Source: Peribacillus sp. FSL E2-0218
Lineage (GTDB): Bacteria; Bacillota; Bacilli; Bacillales; DSM-1321
Length of the DNA: 64,000 nt
Direction of reading: 5' to 3'
Assembly: GCF_037992945.1 (NCBI RefSeq)
Contig: NZ_CP150304.1
Span: 5,118,659 to 5,182,658 of the forward strand
Below, piece after piece: positions 26,562 to 35,440 of this stretch (the stretch's first letter is position 1; every line of letters begins with the position of its first letter). The notes under the pieces are model-generated. The model did no database searches and was not told where the DNA came from. It saw nothing but the letters and a program-made list of their open reading frames with translations. The position numbers and the translations under genes are program-made.

Positions 26562-28010
26562 TTAGTTTTTAAATGCTTCTGACACCTTCAAGAGCTTGCC
26601 TTTGACTTTGGTATTTTTCATCACTTTCAAGACGAGCGGTCCCTTTTCATTGAGGATTTCCACATAAGAGACATTATCCTGAATCGTTATGATCCCGATG
26701 TCCGCTGCATTCACTCCATCAATTTTAGCGATGGTGCCGACAAAATCAACAGCCCTGATTTTCTTTTTCTTCCCGCCATTGAAGTATAGCTTCATGATTT
26801 GTTTGTTCAATTTTTCACTTTTATCTTTTTTCATCTTTGGACGTGCTTCGAGTTTTGCCTCGAAATCCGCTTTTTTGTTTGATACCTCTTCTTTTGAAGG
26901 GAAAGCCCGCTTGGAAATTTCAAAGCCGATATAATCTTGGATTTCAGTCAGGAATTTGTCCTCGTACGGTGTGACGAACGTGATGGCTTTTCCCTTCTTA
27001 CCGGCACGGCCCGTTCTTCCTGTCCGGTGTACATAGCTTTCCTTCTCCATTGGGAGGTCATAGTTGATCACATGGGTGATATTATCAATATCGATTCCGC
27101 GTGCGGCAACATCCGTCGCGACCAAATAGCGGAATTCGCCCCTTCTGAATTCATTCATCACTGCGAGGCGATCCTCCTGGATCATGCCGCCATGTATCAT
27201 ATCACAAGGATAATCTAGCTCCACCAGCTGTTCACATATTTGGTCGACCCGATCCTTCGTCCGGCAAAAAATGATGCAGCTATCAGGATTTTCGATAATC
27301 GTGATATCCCTGAGCAGGGAGAATTTATCATCCTCTTTCACTTCAATGAGGGCATGCTCGATTTTGTCAGTCGTAAGACCCTTCGCTTTGATTTCAATGT
27401 CCAGGGGATCTTTCATATATTGCTTGCACAACTTCTTTATGCTCTCGGGCAGCGTAGCAGAAAAGAGCATCGTCACCCGGTCTTTCGGAAGCGCCTTAAT
27501 GATGGCCTCCACTTGTTCGATGAAGCCCATATTAAGCATTTCATCGGCTTCATCAATAACCAAATGTGTAAGGCGCTCCAAAGCAAATGTCCCTTTCTCG
27601 ATATGATCCAGGACTCGGCCCGGTGTTCCCACGACCACATGGCTTTTTTGCTTCAATTCCGCTTTCTGCAAGGCAAATGGATGTTTTCCATAAATCGCAG
27701 TGGCCTTTATGCGTTTAAACCTGCCTATATTGGTGATATCCTCTTTTACCTGCACAGCGAGCTCACGTGTCGGCGTTAAAATAAGGGCCTGCGGCTTATT
27801 CTCCCCCCAATCGACCATCTCACATATCGGTATCCCGAATGAAGCGGTCTTGCCGCTTCCGGTTTGCGATTTCACGACAAGGTCCTCCCCTTTCAATGCG
27901 ACTGGGATCACCTCACGCTGCACTTCGGTCGGGCTTTGATAACCCAAGTTCTCCAATGCCCTTACGATTTCATCACTTAATGTATAATCAGAAAAATTCA
28001 ATTCATTCAT
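26562..28010 (-). CDS. dbpA: DEAD-box RNA helicase DbpA (YxiN type)
   Basis: Encodes 482 residues. The Q-motif region (GYQSPTEVQREVIP), motif I (SQTGSGKTASFG), DEAD (IDEADEML), SAT (LFSATLP) and HRTGRTGR are all intact. The last 75 residues form the DbpA RNA-binding domain (KKIRAVDFVGTIAKIDGVNAADIG), which targets 23S rRNA hairpin 92 in the B. subtilis homologue YxiN. It therefore acts in late 50S assembly. A GAGG site lies 7 bases before the ATG. It is monocistronic. Confidence 0.94.
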   Translation of the reverse strand: MNELNFSDYTLSDEIVRALENLGYQSPTEVQREVIPVALKGEDLVVKSQTGSGKTASFGIPICEMVDWGENKPQALILTPTRELAVQVKEDITNIGRFKRIKATAIYGKHPFALQKAELKQKSHVVVGTPGRVLDHIEKGTFALERLTHLVIDEADEMLNMGFIEQVEAIIKALPKDRVTMLFSATLPESIKKLCKQYMKDPLDIEIKAKGLTTDKIEHALIEVKEDDKFSLLRDITIIENPDSCIIFCRTKDRVDQICEQLVELDYPCDMIHGGMIQEDRLAVMNEFRRGEFRYLVATDVAARGIDIDNITHVINYDLPMEKESYVHRTGRTGRAGKKGKAITFVTPYEDKFLTEIQDYIGFEISKRAFPSKEEVSNKKADFEAKLEARPKMKKDKSEKLNKQIMKLYFNGGKKKKIRAVDFVGTIAKIDGVNAADIGIITIQDNVSYVEILNEKGPLVLKVMKNTKVKGKLLKVSEAFKN

Positions 28011-28283
28011 ATGACAGCCTCATTTATTGTGTAGTATCATGCATTATTGTTTCCATGATCGTAATTTTCTTATTCAAATTACTATTATACGCGATATGGA
28101 ACGATAAACGTTGCAATAATCAAATTCCCTTTCTTATTTCAAAATAATGAATTCTTCAAAATGGACGATAGAGGAAAACGATTGTGATGAATCAAAATGG
28201 ACCGGCTGCTTTTCAACATGCTAAAATATGTATGTCCAAAGGGTGTGGATTGAATTACTGTTATCCAAAAGGAGAGCTGATTT

Positions 28284-28616
28284 ATGATAATCGTGACGAA
28301 TAGAATCAGAGTCAAAAAAGGGATGGGGGCAGTGATGGCGCCAGGATTTACTGCACCAGGTCCGCTTGATGCGATGGAAGGTTTTGTGAAGGTGGAAGTA
28401 TTATTGACGCAGAACCTGACGGATCATGATGAACTGAGTGTTAATATGTACTGGGAGAACCTCGATAACTTCACTGCTTGGAGAAATAGTGATGCATTTA
28501 AAGCTGCACATAAACGGCCAGAAGCAAGTTCCGATTCCGCTAAAAAAGAATCGCCGATCATAGGCAGCGAGCTTACTACGTATGAAGTTGCCTCAGTAAA
28601 GGAAATAGCGAAATAA
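28284..28616 (+). CDS. hmoA: Heme-degrading monooxygenase, HmoA/IsdG-like
   Basis: Encodes 110 residues with a single ABM (antibiotic biosynthesis monooxygenase) fold. The pattern IVTNRIRVKKG with the family's asparagine near residue 6, the WENLDNFTAWRNSDAF segment and a histidine near residue 76 match B. subtilis HmoA. Such enzymes open heme to release iron in the cytosol. AAAAGGAG lies 9 bases before the ATG. No Fur box is evident upstream. The exact paralogue (HmoA rather than HmoB) is an inference. Confidence 0.82.
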   Translation: MIIVTNRIRVKKGMGAVMAPGFTAPGPLDAMEGFVKVEVLLTQNLTDHDELSVNMYWENLDNFTAWRNSDAFKAAHKRPEASSDSAKKESPIIGSELTTYEVASVKEIAK

Positions 28617-28624
28617 CATCATGG

Positions 28625-28655
28625 CAAAGAGGCCGCTATTGAAGCAGCCTCTTTG
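28625..28655 (+). terminator. hmoA terminator
   Basis: A 9 bp perfect stem (CAAAGAGGC and complement) followed by TTTTC. It lies between the convergent hmoA and rlmN. Confidence 0.78.
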
Positions 28656-28673
28656 TTTTCAAGTTCAAACTAA

Positions 28674-29741
28674 TCATTGTGCTTCTGCTTTCTTGATTTG
28701 CTTGCTTCGTAGCTGTCCGCAGGCCGCATCGATATCCGTTCCATGCTCTTGACGGATTTTACAATTGACGCCCCTCTTTTTCAACGTATCATAGAAGGCG
28801 AGAACGGACTCTTTTTCACTTCTTTGATATTGGCTATGCTCATCTACAGGATTATATGGAATCAGGTTGACATAGAGGCGATGTTTTTTATCCTCCAGAA
28901 GATTGGCAAGCTGCTCGGCTTCTTCTTGATGATCATTGACATCCTTCAATAGGATATATTCAATCGTAATTCTCCGATTCGTTTTTTCCAAATAATAATC
29001 AAGTGATTTCATTAATTTTTCAATCGGGATCGCCCTGTTGATTTTCATGATTCGCGTCCTCAGATCGTTATTAGGTGCATGCAGGGAGATAGCTAGATTC
29101 ACCTGTAATTGCAGATCTGTGAATTCATAAATCTTTTTGGCAAGGCCGCTCGTCGAAACGGTAATGCGCCTGCCAGCGATGGCAAGACCCTTATGATCCA
29201 TGAGCACCCTCAAAAAGTCGACCATGTTTTCAAAGTTATCAAATGGCTCGCCAATCCCCATCACCACGACATGGCTGACGAGATCCTTTTGCTCCAGTGT
29301 ATCCAGATGCAGTTGAACGTTCATGATTTGTTCAACGATTTCCCCGCTGGATAAATCGCGGCTTTTCGCCAATAAACCACTTGCACAGAAACTGCAGCCG
29401 ATATTGCAGCCGACCTGGGTGGTGACACAAACAGAAATCCCGTATTTATGTCTCATCATAACGGTTTCGATAAGGTTGCCATCCTGCAATTTAAACAGGA
29501 ATTTGATCGTGCCGTCAGCTGCCTCCTGCTTAACGTGAACAGTTAAGGTCTGGATCGAAAAATGCTCCTCCAGCAATTGGATACAGTCTTGATTAACATC
29601 CGTCATTTCAGAAAAACTCGTCACACGTGTCCGATAAAGCCACTCCCAGACTTGCTGTGCCCTGAATTTCCTATGGCCATGGTCCAAAAGCCATGCTGAT
29701 AATTGCTCGAATGTTAAACCATAAATGGAATCTTTCTTCAT
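28674..29741 (-). CDS. rlmN: rRNA/tRNA adenine-C2 methyltransferase, RlmN family
   Basis: Encodes 355 residues. The radical-SAM cluster motif CX3CX2C is present in VGCNIGCSFCASG near residue 120. The GIGEPFDN segment and the C-terminal catalytic cysteine region DIDAACGQL match RlmN, which methylates A2503 of 23S rRNA and A37 of some tRNAs. Its sequence resembles the streptococcal/lactobacillal RlmN branch more than B. subtilis YloN, whose gene sits elsewhere next to prpC/prkC. A second rlmN in this genome is therefore likely but cannot be seen here. Cfr, a related resistance enzyme, differs around the cluster motif. Confidence 0.88.
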   Translation of the reverse strand: MKKDSIYGLTFEQLSAWLLDHGHRKFRAQQVWEWLYRTRVTSFSEMTDVNQDCIQLLEEHFSIQTLTVHVKQEAADGTIKFLFKLQDGNLIETVMMRHKYGISVCVTTQVGCNIGCSFCASGLLAKSRDLSSGEIVEQIMNVQLHLDTLEQKDLVSHVVVMGIGEPFDNFENMVDFLRVLMDHKGLAIAGRRITVSTSGLAKKIYEFTDLQLQVNLAISLHAPNNDLRTRIMKINRAIPIEKLMKSLDYYLEKTNRRITIEYILLKDVNDHQEEAEQLANLLEDKKHRLYVNLIPYNPVDEHSQYQRSEKESVLAFYDTLKKRGVNCKIRQEHGTDIDAACGQLRSKQIKKAEAQ

Positions 29742-29819
29742 TCGTTACCCTCTTTTCATTACATTAAAATTTAGTCGTTCAATCCTTTATCCTTACACGT
29801 GTTCCCTCTAAAAATCGGT

Positions 29820-30299
29820 TCATTTATGATACGGTTCATTTCTATTTATCCGAAAGGCCCGATATATTTGCTCCAATAAAACCAATTTCATCAATTGATG
29901 CGGAAAGGTCATTTTAGAGAAGGATAGTGCATAATCACTTCTTGCTATCACCTCGGACCCGAGACCGAGCGACCCGCCAATGATAAAGGCTATCTTGCTC
30001 TTCCCATAAGTGGCCAGCTGGTCGATATGTGTGGCCAGCTGCTCGGACGTAAGCTGCTTACCATTGATCTCAAGTGTTATGACATAGGTGTCAGGGCTGA
30101 TTTTGGCCAGGATGCGTTCACCCTCTTTTTGCTTTACGATCTCCATGTCCGCGGCACTCAAGTTCTCTGGTGCTTTTTCATCCGGTACTTCAATAAGTTC
30201 TATATTAGCATAGGCGCTTAACCTTTTTGCATATTCAGCAATGCCTTGCTTTAAGTATTTTTCTTTTAGCTTGCCTACCGTCATGATCGTTATTTTCAT
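29820..30299 (-). CDS. rlmH: 23S rRNA pseudouridine-1915 N3-methyltransferase
   Basis: Encodes 159 residues of the SPOUT family, the normal length. The knot's SAM-binding loop (FIIGGSLGLGSEV) and the diagnostic C-terminal YHK are present. It methylates the N3 of pseudouridine 1915 in assembled 70S ribosomes. AGAGG precedes the ATG. It lies downstream of the CxxH/CxxC gene but behind a terminator, so it probably has its own promoter. Confidence 0.96.
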   Translation of the reverse strand: MKITIMTVGKLKEKYLKQGIAEYAKRLSAYANIELIEVPDEKAPENLSAADMEIVKQKEGERILAKISPDTYVITLEINGKQLTSEQLATHIDQLATYGKSKIAFIIGGSLGLGSEVIARSDYALSFSKMTFPHQLMKLVLLEQIYRAFRINRNEPYHK

Positions 30300-30457
30300 A
30301 TATATCCTCTAACTTTCCTTATGTTTTCGTATCAGTTCTAGGATTTGCCTACCTATTATCATACCTTACGGATGCCTATAAGCAAAACAAGCAAATCACT
30401 TCCAATTGCAAGGATGGTTCATCCCCGTCCATCAGCATCACTTTTCCCACAAAAAAA

Positions 30458-30481
30458 CCGCTGACCTAGAGGCATCAGCGG
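30458..30481 (-). terminator. Terminator after the htrA/CxxH unit
   Basis: A 7 bp stem (CCGCTGA and complement) followed on the minus strand by seven Ts. Confidence 0.8.
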
Positions 30482-30639
30482 CAATCCATGATTCAGCGAG
30501 AAAAAAGCGTATGGCTAACTTGTTCGTTCCCCTCCAAATGGATTTTCCGAAGATATGTTCACGATTCCTGCACCCAATCTTATCCCCAGCCTTGATGAAA
30601 TGAAACGTCAAGAAATGTTAAGAACAGGTTACAAACATC

Positions 30640-30682
30640 TTATCCACAAAAGTTATCCACATATCCACATTTTCTATCCACA
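30640..30682 (+). promoter_or_regulatory. DnaA-box cluster downstream of the CxxH gene
   Basis: Two perfect TTATCCACA boxes (30640-30648 and 30653-30661) are followed by two one-mismatch boxes (ATATCCACA 30661-30669, CTATCCACA 30674-30682), all in one direction within 43 bases. Confidence 0.8.
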
Positions 30683-30697
30683 TCTTGTATGGGAATA

Positions 30698-30859
30698 TTA
30701 GTTCCCTACTAGATATATTGCCACGTTTCGACAATATTCACAGGTTGTTGATAACTGTTTTTCTTCCGACACTTGCGTTAAAACCGGATAGGTTTCACAT
30801 TCGTACACCACTTCATCCAACGCCATTTCCACGTGTTCCTGACAGCAATATAATTCCAT
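30698..30859 (-). CDS. CxxH/CxxC small protein (YyzF-like)
   Basis: A 53-residue gene that automatic callers easily miss. It reads MELYCCQEHVEMALDE near the N terminus and STTCEYCRNVAIYLVGN at the C terminus, giving a CxxH and a CxxC pair expected to bind a metal. This matches the small CxxH/CxxC family that sits between htrA and rlmH in many Bacillus. A GGGGG/AAGGAAGG purine-rich site precedes the ATG. The function is unknown. It lies between htrA upstream and a terminator downstream and is flanked on both sides by DnaA boxes. Confidence 0.88.
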   Translation of the reverse strand: MELYCCQEHVEMALDEVVYECETYPVLTQVSEEKQLSTTCEYCRNVAIYLVGN

Positions 30860-30899
30860 CCTTCCTTCCCCCTTTCCTTTTCCTTTTTACAAAAACCAA

Positions 30900-30945
30900 T
30901 TATCCACAAGGTGCGCGGCATCTTTAACATCGACATATATCCACA
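30900..30945 (+). promoter_or_regulatory. DnaA boxes between htrA and the CxxH gene
   Basis: One perfect TTATCCACA (30900-30908) and one ATATCCACA (30937-30945) lie in the same direction as the cluster at 30640-30682. Confidence 0.65.
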
Positions 30946-31025
30946 GGTAATCGTAACAAAAAATAAAAAAAGCGCAAGCGAATATAAAGGACAGGAAGCA
31001 TCGCTGCCCCCTGTCCTCCCACGTT

Positions 31026-32246
31026 TTATATTTCGCTGTTTGAAAGTGTGACTTCAGTCGATTCTTTCTTCCCATCACGGTAATAAATGATTTTAACCTT
31101 ATCGCCGATTTTCTTATCATTATAGAGGTATTTCCTTAGTTCCACGACATCATGGATTTCCTCATTATCCATTCCAACGATGACGTCAAACTCCTTCAAT
31201 CCTGCTTTTGATGCCGGGGAGTTGCTTTGAACGCCCGTTATGGCAACACCTGCCGTCACTTTCTTTGGCAGTTTTAATGTATTCTGCTGATGGTATTTTG
31301 AAATTTCTTCTACGGATGCCAAATTCACACCTAAGAAGGCACGTTTCACTTCGCCAAACTCCTCGATATCGTTGATGATTGGAATGACCGAATCGATCGG
31401 GATGGAGAGTCCGATCCCCTCCACTGCATTTTCTGCTATCTTCATCGAATTGATCCCGATGACCTGCCCCGACATATTTACGAGGGCCCCCCCGCTGTTG
31501 CCTGGGTTGATGGCTGCATCGGTCTGGATGACCTCCGCGTTCCAATCCACTTGTCCGTCCTCATTGATATCGACCTCTATCGTTCGCTCCAAGCCGGAGA
31601 TGATTCCCTGTGTAATCGATCCGGAGAATTGGAGGCCCAGAGGGTTACCAATCGCGATCACTGGCTCACCTGGCTTCAATTTTGCCGATTTTCCGAACTC
31701 TGCAATCGTTTTGATCTTGTCACTATTCACGACAATGACCGCTAAATCTGTCCACGGGTCGCTTCCTTGCAGCTTTGCAGGCAATTTGGTGCCGTCACTT
31801 AATGTGACTTCCAGTTCATTGGCCCCTTCAATAACATGATTATTCGTAACGATATAGGCTTTTCCGTCAGCCTTTTTATAAACGACACCTGAGCCTGTTC
31901 CTGCTTCTGCCGAACTGTCCTCAGCATTGCTCCCTTGTCCCCAGAAGTTCGTTTCCTGGATGTTGGTGATGCCTACCACTGCATCACTTGCCTTATCGAC
32001 GGCATCTGTGACGGCACTAGTTACATCTACAGCAAGGCTTTGCTGCGATTGCTTCAAAGGCTGATTACTGGTTGATTTCTGCGTTGATGTTTCGTTATTC
32101 CCGGAATTAAGCAATCCGCTTCCCGGAAATACTAATAAAATAAGTAAAGCACCAACGATGGCGCCGCCCAAGCCAGTTAGAAAATAGCTGGCATGGCCCT
32201 TTTTCCGTTTATTTCGGTTCTCATCATGATCATCATAATAACCCAA
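31026..32246 (-). CDS. htrC: Membrane-anchored HtrA-like serine protease
   Basis: Encodes 406 residues. A basic N terminus is followed by one membrane helix (about 20-41), a linker and a trypsin-like domain with the triad His137 (NNHVIEG), Asp167 (WTDLAV) and Ser251 (NPGNSGG), then one PDZ domain (about 300-395). It degrades or refolds damaged proteins outside the membrane. The only in-frame start is a TTG at 32246, with GAGG 11 bases upstream. It sits downstream of walJ as B. subtilis yyxA/htrC does, and B. subtilis HtrA and HtrB are its paralogues. Confidence 0.92.
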   Translation of the reverse strand: MGYYDDHDENRNKRKKGHASYFLTGLGGAIVGALLILLVFPGSGLLNSGNNETSTQKSTSNQPLKQSQQSLAVDVTSAVTDAVDKASDAVVGITNIQETNFWGQGSNAEDSSAEAGTGSGVVYKKADGKAYIVTNNHVIEGANELEVTLSDGTKLPAKLQGSDPWTDLAVIVVNSDKIKTIAEFGKSAKLKPGEPVIAIGNPLGLQFSGSITQGIISGLERTIEVDINEDGQVDWNAEVIQTDAAINPGNSGGALVNMSGQVIGINSMKIAENAVEGIGLSIPIDSVIPIINDIEEFGEVKRAFLGVNLASVEEISKYHQQNTLKLPKKVTAGVAITGVQSNSPASKAGLKEFDVIVGMDNEEIHDVVELRKYLYNDKKIGDKVKIIYYRDGKKESTEVTLSNSEI

Positions 32247-32411
32247 GACCGCTTCATCCTCTCATTTTAGGAAAGTAATAATAGCCATTCTATTGTTTGG
32301 TATCCTTCCTCAATTATACTCAATTACCGGATTTTTTCTAAAAAAATGTACCTGTAATTCAAAAGGGAGATCCATTGTCTGAAGTACGCCGTTTTACCTA
32401 TACTTATACAG

Positions 32412-32451
32412 TTGTAACCAAACGATACCCCAATTAAACCAGTTTGTAACC
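32412..32451. promoter_or_regulatory. Direct repeat upstream of htrC
   Basis: TTGTAACC occurs at 32412-32419 and 32444-32451, each preceded by a CAGT-like context and 32 bases apart, or three helical turns. It could bind a regulator of htrC. The single TGTAAC half-sites resemble WalR half-sites but lack the N5 spacing. Confidence 0.3.
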
Positions 32452-32477
32452 TTTCGAAAGGAATTTTTACCAATAAA

Positions 32478-32501
32478 AAAGGAATGAACAAGGTTTCCCT
32501 T
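32478..32501 (-). terminator. Weak terminator after walJ
   Basis: A 7 bp stem with one G-U pair and a 10-base loop, followed on the minus strand by a T-run (TTTTTTATT). If it works it separates htrC from the wal operon. Confidence 0.4.
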
Positions 32502-32517
32502 ATCCATCCCATATCAT

Positions 32518-33312
32518 TTATAACGTAACGAGTTCCGTTGGTCTTTTCGGGTCAGTGTCGTATAAGGAAAATTGCTCCCCGACGATTATCCCCTTTGTCT
32601 TCAAGGTCTGTTCCACCGACATTCTTGCTAAATCCTTCATATTGTTATCAAGGCTTAAGTGGGCCAGGTATATACGTTTCGTCTTATCACCGGCCACTTC
32701 ACTCATCGCAAGAGCGGCATCTTCATTGCAGACATGTCCAACATCACTTAAAATGCGGCGCTTGATGCTCCATGGGTATTTACCCATCCTCAGCATCGAA
32801 ACATCGTGGTTGCTTTCGAATACATAGGCATCGGCATTCGATATGATCCCTTTCATCCGATCGCTTACATAACCTGTATCAGTGATGACCACCAGCTTCT
32901 TATCTTCATGATGGAAGACATAAAACATCGGCTCGGCAGCATCATGCGAAACACCGAATGACTCGATATCAAGACTGCCGAACGTTTTGATTTGTTCCAT
33001 TTCAAATGTGAATTTTTGCTCGGTAGCAATTTCTCCGATCGAGCGTTCCATGGCATTCCATGTCTTTGCATTCGCATATATCGGAAGCTTATGTTTTCTC
33101 GCGACCACGCCCAGTCCCTTTATGTGGTCACTATGTTCATGGGTAACAAGGATTCCGGATAATTTCGACATATCACGGCCTATATCCTGGAACAATGCTT
33201 CCATCGCCTTGCCGCTCAATCCGGCATCGACAAGGAAGGATTGATCCTCCGTTTCCACGAAAAAGGCATTTCCCGTACTCCCGCTGGCGAGAACACTAAA
33301 ATGCATAGTCAT
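32518..33312 (-). CDS. walJ: WalJ, metallo-beta-lactamase fold hydrolase
   Basis: Encodes 264 residues. The metal-binding motif THEHSDHIKG lies near residue 58, and further ligands in DTGY and HLSLDN are visible. B. subtilis WalJ (YycJ) belongs to this family and has been linked to replication and cell-division coordination; nuclease activity is proposed for homologues. GGAG lies 9 bases before the first ATG at 33312. It is 6 bases downstream of walI in the wal operon. Confidence 0.93.
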   Translation of the reverse strand: MTMHFSVLASGSTGNAFFVETEDQSFLVDAGLSGKAMEALFQDIGRDMSKLSGILVTHEHSDHIKGLGVVARKHKLPIYANAKTWNAMERSIGEIATEQKFTFEMEQIKTFGSLDIESFGVSHDAAEPMFYVFHHEDKKLVVITDTGYVSDRMKGIISNADAYVFESNHDVSMLRMGKYPWSIKRRILSDVGHVCNEDAALAMSEVAGDKTKRIYLAHLSLDNNMKDLARMSVEQTLKTKGIIVGEQFSLYDTDPKRPTELVTL

Positions 33313-33318
33313 CTATAC

Positions 33319-34116
33319 TCACTCCAGTATTTTTTCTTCAGTATTTAATTCAATGACCTCTCCATCAAATGCATTCACGAAGAGATCCGTTTCGTTATCA
33401 AGGACGATCCACCAAGTCGGTACAAGTAAATGGGACATGGATGTCGTTTGCAGCGAATTATAAAAACCCAGTTTCACATTCGTAACCTTGCTTTTTGGTA
33501 CAATATCACGATTATCGTATAAAGCTCTAATGGCTTTCATGGGAGTCACTAATTCTTTAGGTTTATTGAATTTTTCAAGTTTCTCTAAATACATCTGCTC
33601 ATAGGAGACGATTTCACCTTTTTTATTCAAATATAAAGTGACCTTCCCCATACTGTTATTAAAAAACATCTTATTATCTGCCACTTGATAGCAGATGATC
33701 GTCTGGGTGGTCTTGTCATAACTCCAAAAGCGGTACTCACTGCCATTCAGTATATAGTCCTTCAGGAATACATCAAGGTCTGCCTCATGAATGTCCGTCT
33801 TCATGACCACTGGCGTTTTGAAAGTGCCGACCAGCTTCTTATCATCTATGATCTTCGCTTTTTGATTTTTCAAATACTGGATATCTTTCTTCTCGAACGT
33901 CTTGCTTTTCGCAGTCAGGAATTGGTCCTTCAGCTTTTGTTTCGGAAGAGGGACTTCTATTGAAATATCATCTTCCTTCAAAAGCTCTTCGGTTGAGGAT
34001 TCCGCGAAATTTTCATATTGGTAGTCATTGATTTTTTCAAGGAATTGATAAAGAAGAAAAATATTCAAAACGAAGAAAACCATGATGAATATTGACTTTG
34101 TATTATTCCAATCCAC
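33319..34116 (-). CDS. walI: WalI, inhibitor of WalK
   Basis: From the GTG at 34116 it encodes 265 residues. A short cytosolic tail (VDWNNTKS) precedes one membrane helix, and the rest is extracellular (YycI domain). Together with WalH it contacts WalK and restrains its kinase activity. The GTG has GGGAGG 8 bases upstream and gives the N terminus seen in other WalI proteins; the longer frame would add a non-conserved 26 residues. It overlaps walH by 14 bases. Confidence 0.9.
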   Translation of the reverse strand: MDWNNTKSIFIMVFFVLNIFLLYQFLEKINDYQYENFAESSTEELLKEDDISIEVPLPKQKLKDQFLTAKSKTFEKKDIQYLKNQKAKIIDDKKLVGTFKTPVVMKTDIHEADLDVFLKDYILNGSEYRFWSYDKTTQTIICYQVADNKMFFNNSMGKVTLYLNKKGEIVSYEQMYLEKLEKFNKPKELVTPMKAIRALYDNRDIVPKSKVTNVKLGFYNSLQTTSMSHLLVPTWWIVLDNETDLFVNAFDGEVIELNTEEKILE

Positions 34117-35440
34117 TTTGATCGCCTCCCGCATCTCCTTCAAAAGGCACAATGAACCATTTATTGCCGATCCGATAATACCAAGTCGGTTCAAGGGTGA
34201 CTAAGGTGACAAGCTTGGAATCAAGGGATTTATTCAGTTTATACCCGATCGTGATGTCCTCCACGTTCTTGAAATCGATATTATCCTTTGATTTCAACTG
34301 ATTCAATACTTCCCTGCCGCTTGCTAACGTCTTCAATGATCCTTCTGATGGGAGAACCGAGGCAAGTGAAAAGTATGGACGTTCATAGCTATAAATCTCT
34401 TCCTTGCCCCAGATTTGTTCGATTTCAGTCATTCCATATTCATTGAAGGCAGGATAACCGTTTACGAATAACCGGAAAACCACCCGTTGCTCAGTCTCCG
34501 ACATATAGGCGTAGCGGTAGTTGTTATCCTCCCAGCCAGCATGATCATTGATGAAATCTATGCTTTTTTGCAGAAGATCACTCGAACTGCCAACAAACTT
34601 GTTCTTTTGTCCCGGATTGATATAAGAAATCAGGTAATTTTCCTTGTTGATCGTCATCAGCCTTGTTCCATCCGTGTATTCATCGCCGACCGAAACCGAT
34701 TCCTGGCGCACATACTTAGGAAAATTAAATAATGCATTCTTCAGATTTGCTATATCCAAATTATCGATATAATACTGAAAGCTTTTAATCTCCACCGGTT
34801 TTTCCGGTACGAACAGCGTCTTTTTACTGTTTATCACTTCTGCTGTGTATTCAGGGTGCTTATTGTAAGAACCCGTATAATACCTATTCATGAAACCTTG
34901 TATTTTTTTTGAATCCACCATGCCTTGATAGATTTTCTCTTGACCATATGAAACAAAATAAACGGCAGACTGATTTTGACCGATATCCCTTTGCTTTATG
35001 ATAATCCGGTCAAAGGAAAAAGTAGGGACTTCCTTATCGGTAATGTTCAATAACGTTTTATAGATGGAAATCGGGACATCATCGGAAAATTGAATTTCAA
35101 TCGATCCGTCTTCATGGACGAAGTCATCGAATTTCCTTTGCAGCCTTTTTACCGATATCTCTTTGACACCCTTAAAGCTCCATTGCGTATATTCCTTTTC
35201 CATCTTGCCTATTTCAATTGGGTCGGAGGTCTGGAAATGCTGCCCATTGCCATGAAAAAGGATACTGACCGGTTTAATGACATCACTGACGATCTCGACA
35301 TCGCTTTTTATCTTTATATAATCCGACGATTGACTCAATTGATCATATTCAGGCTCATACGTCCAGATGCTCCAGGTCAAGAAAATGCTCGTCCCCACCA
35401 ATATAATCAGTATTATGCTTTTTGCACGTTCAAAATTCAT
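34103..35440 (-). CDS. walH: WalH, inhibitor of WalK
   Basis: From the ATG at 35440 it encodes 445 residues. One N-terminal membrane helix (about 7-25) is followed by a long extracellular YycH domain. With WalI it modulates WalK. Its ATG overlaps the walK stop in an ATGA arrangement, so translation is coupled. The frame also allows a TTG two codons upstream. Confidence 0.92.
   Translation of the reverse strand: MNFERAKSIILIILVGTSIFLTWSIWTYEPEYDQLSQSSDYIKIKSDVEIVSDVIKPVSILFHGNGQHFQTSDPIEIGKMEKEYTQWSFKGVKEISVKRLQRKFDDFVHEDGSIEIQFSDDVPISIYKTLLNITDKEVPTFSFDRIIIKQRDIGQNQSAVYFVSYGQEKIYQGMVDSKKIQGFMNRYYTGSYNKHPEYTAEVINSKKTLFVPEKPVEIKSFQYYIDNLDIANLKNALFNFPKYVRQESVSVGDEYTDGTRLMTINKENYLISYINPGQKNKFVGSSSDLLQKSIDFINDHAGWEDNNYRYAYMSETEQRVVFRLFVNGYPAFNEYGMTEIEQIWGKEEIYSYERPYFSLASVLPSEGSLKTLASGREVLNQLKSKDNIDFKNVEDITIGYKLNKSLDSKLVTLVTLEPTWYYRIGNKWFIVPFEGDAGGDQSGLE

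Noticed and set aside
28674..29741. Cfr-type antibiotic resistance methyltransferase
   Set aside because: The cluster motif context (VGCNIGCSFCASG) and overall sequence fit RlmN rather than Cfr.
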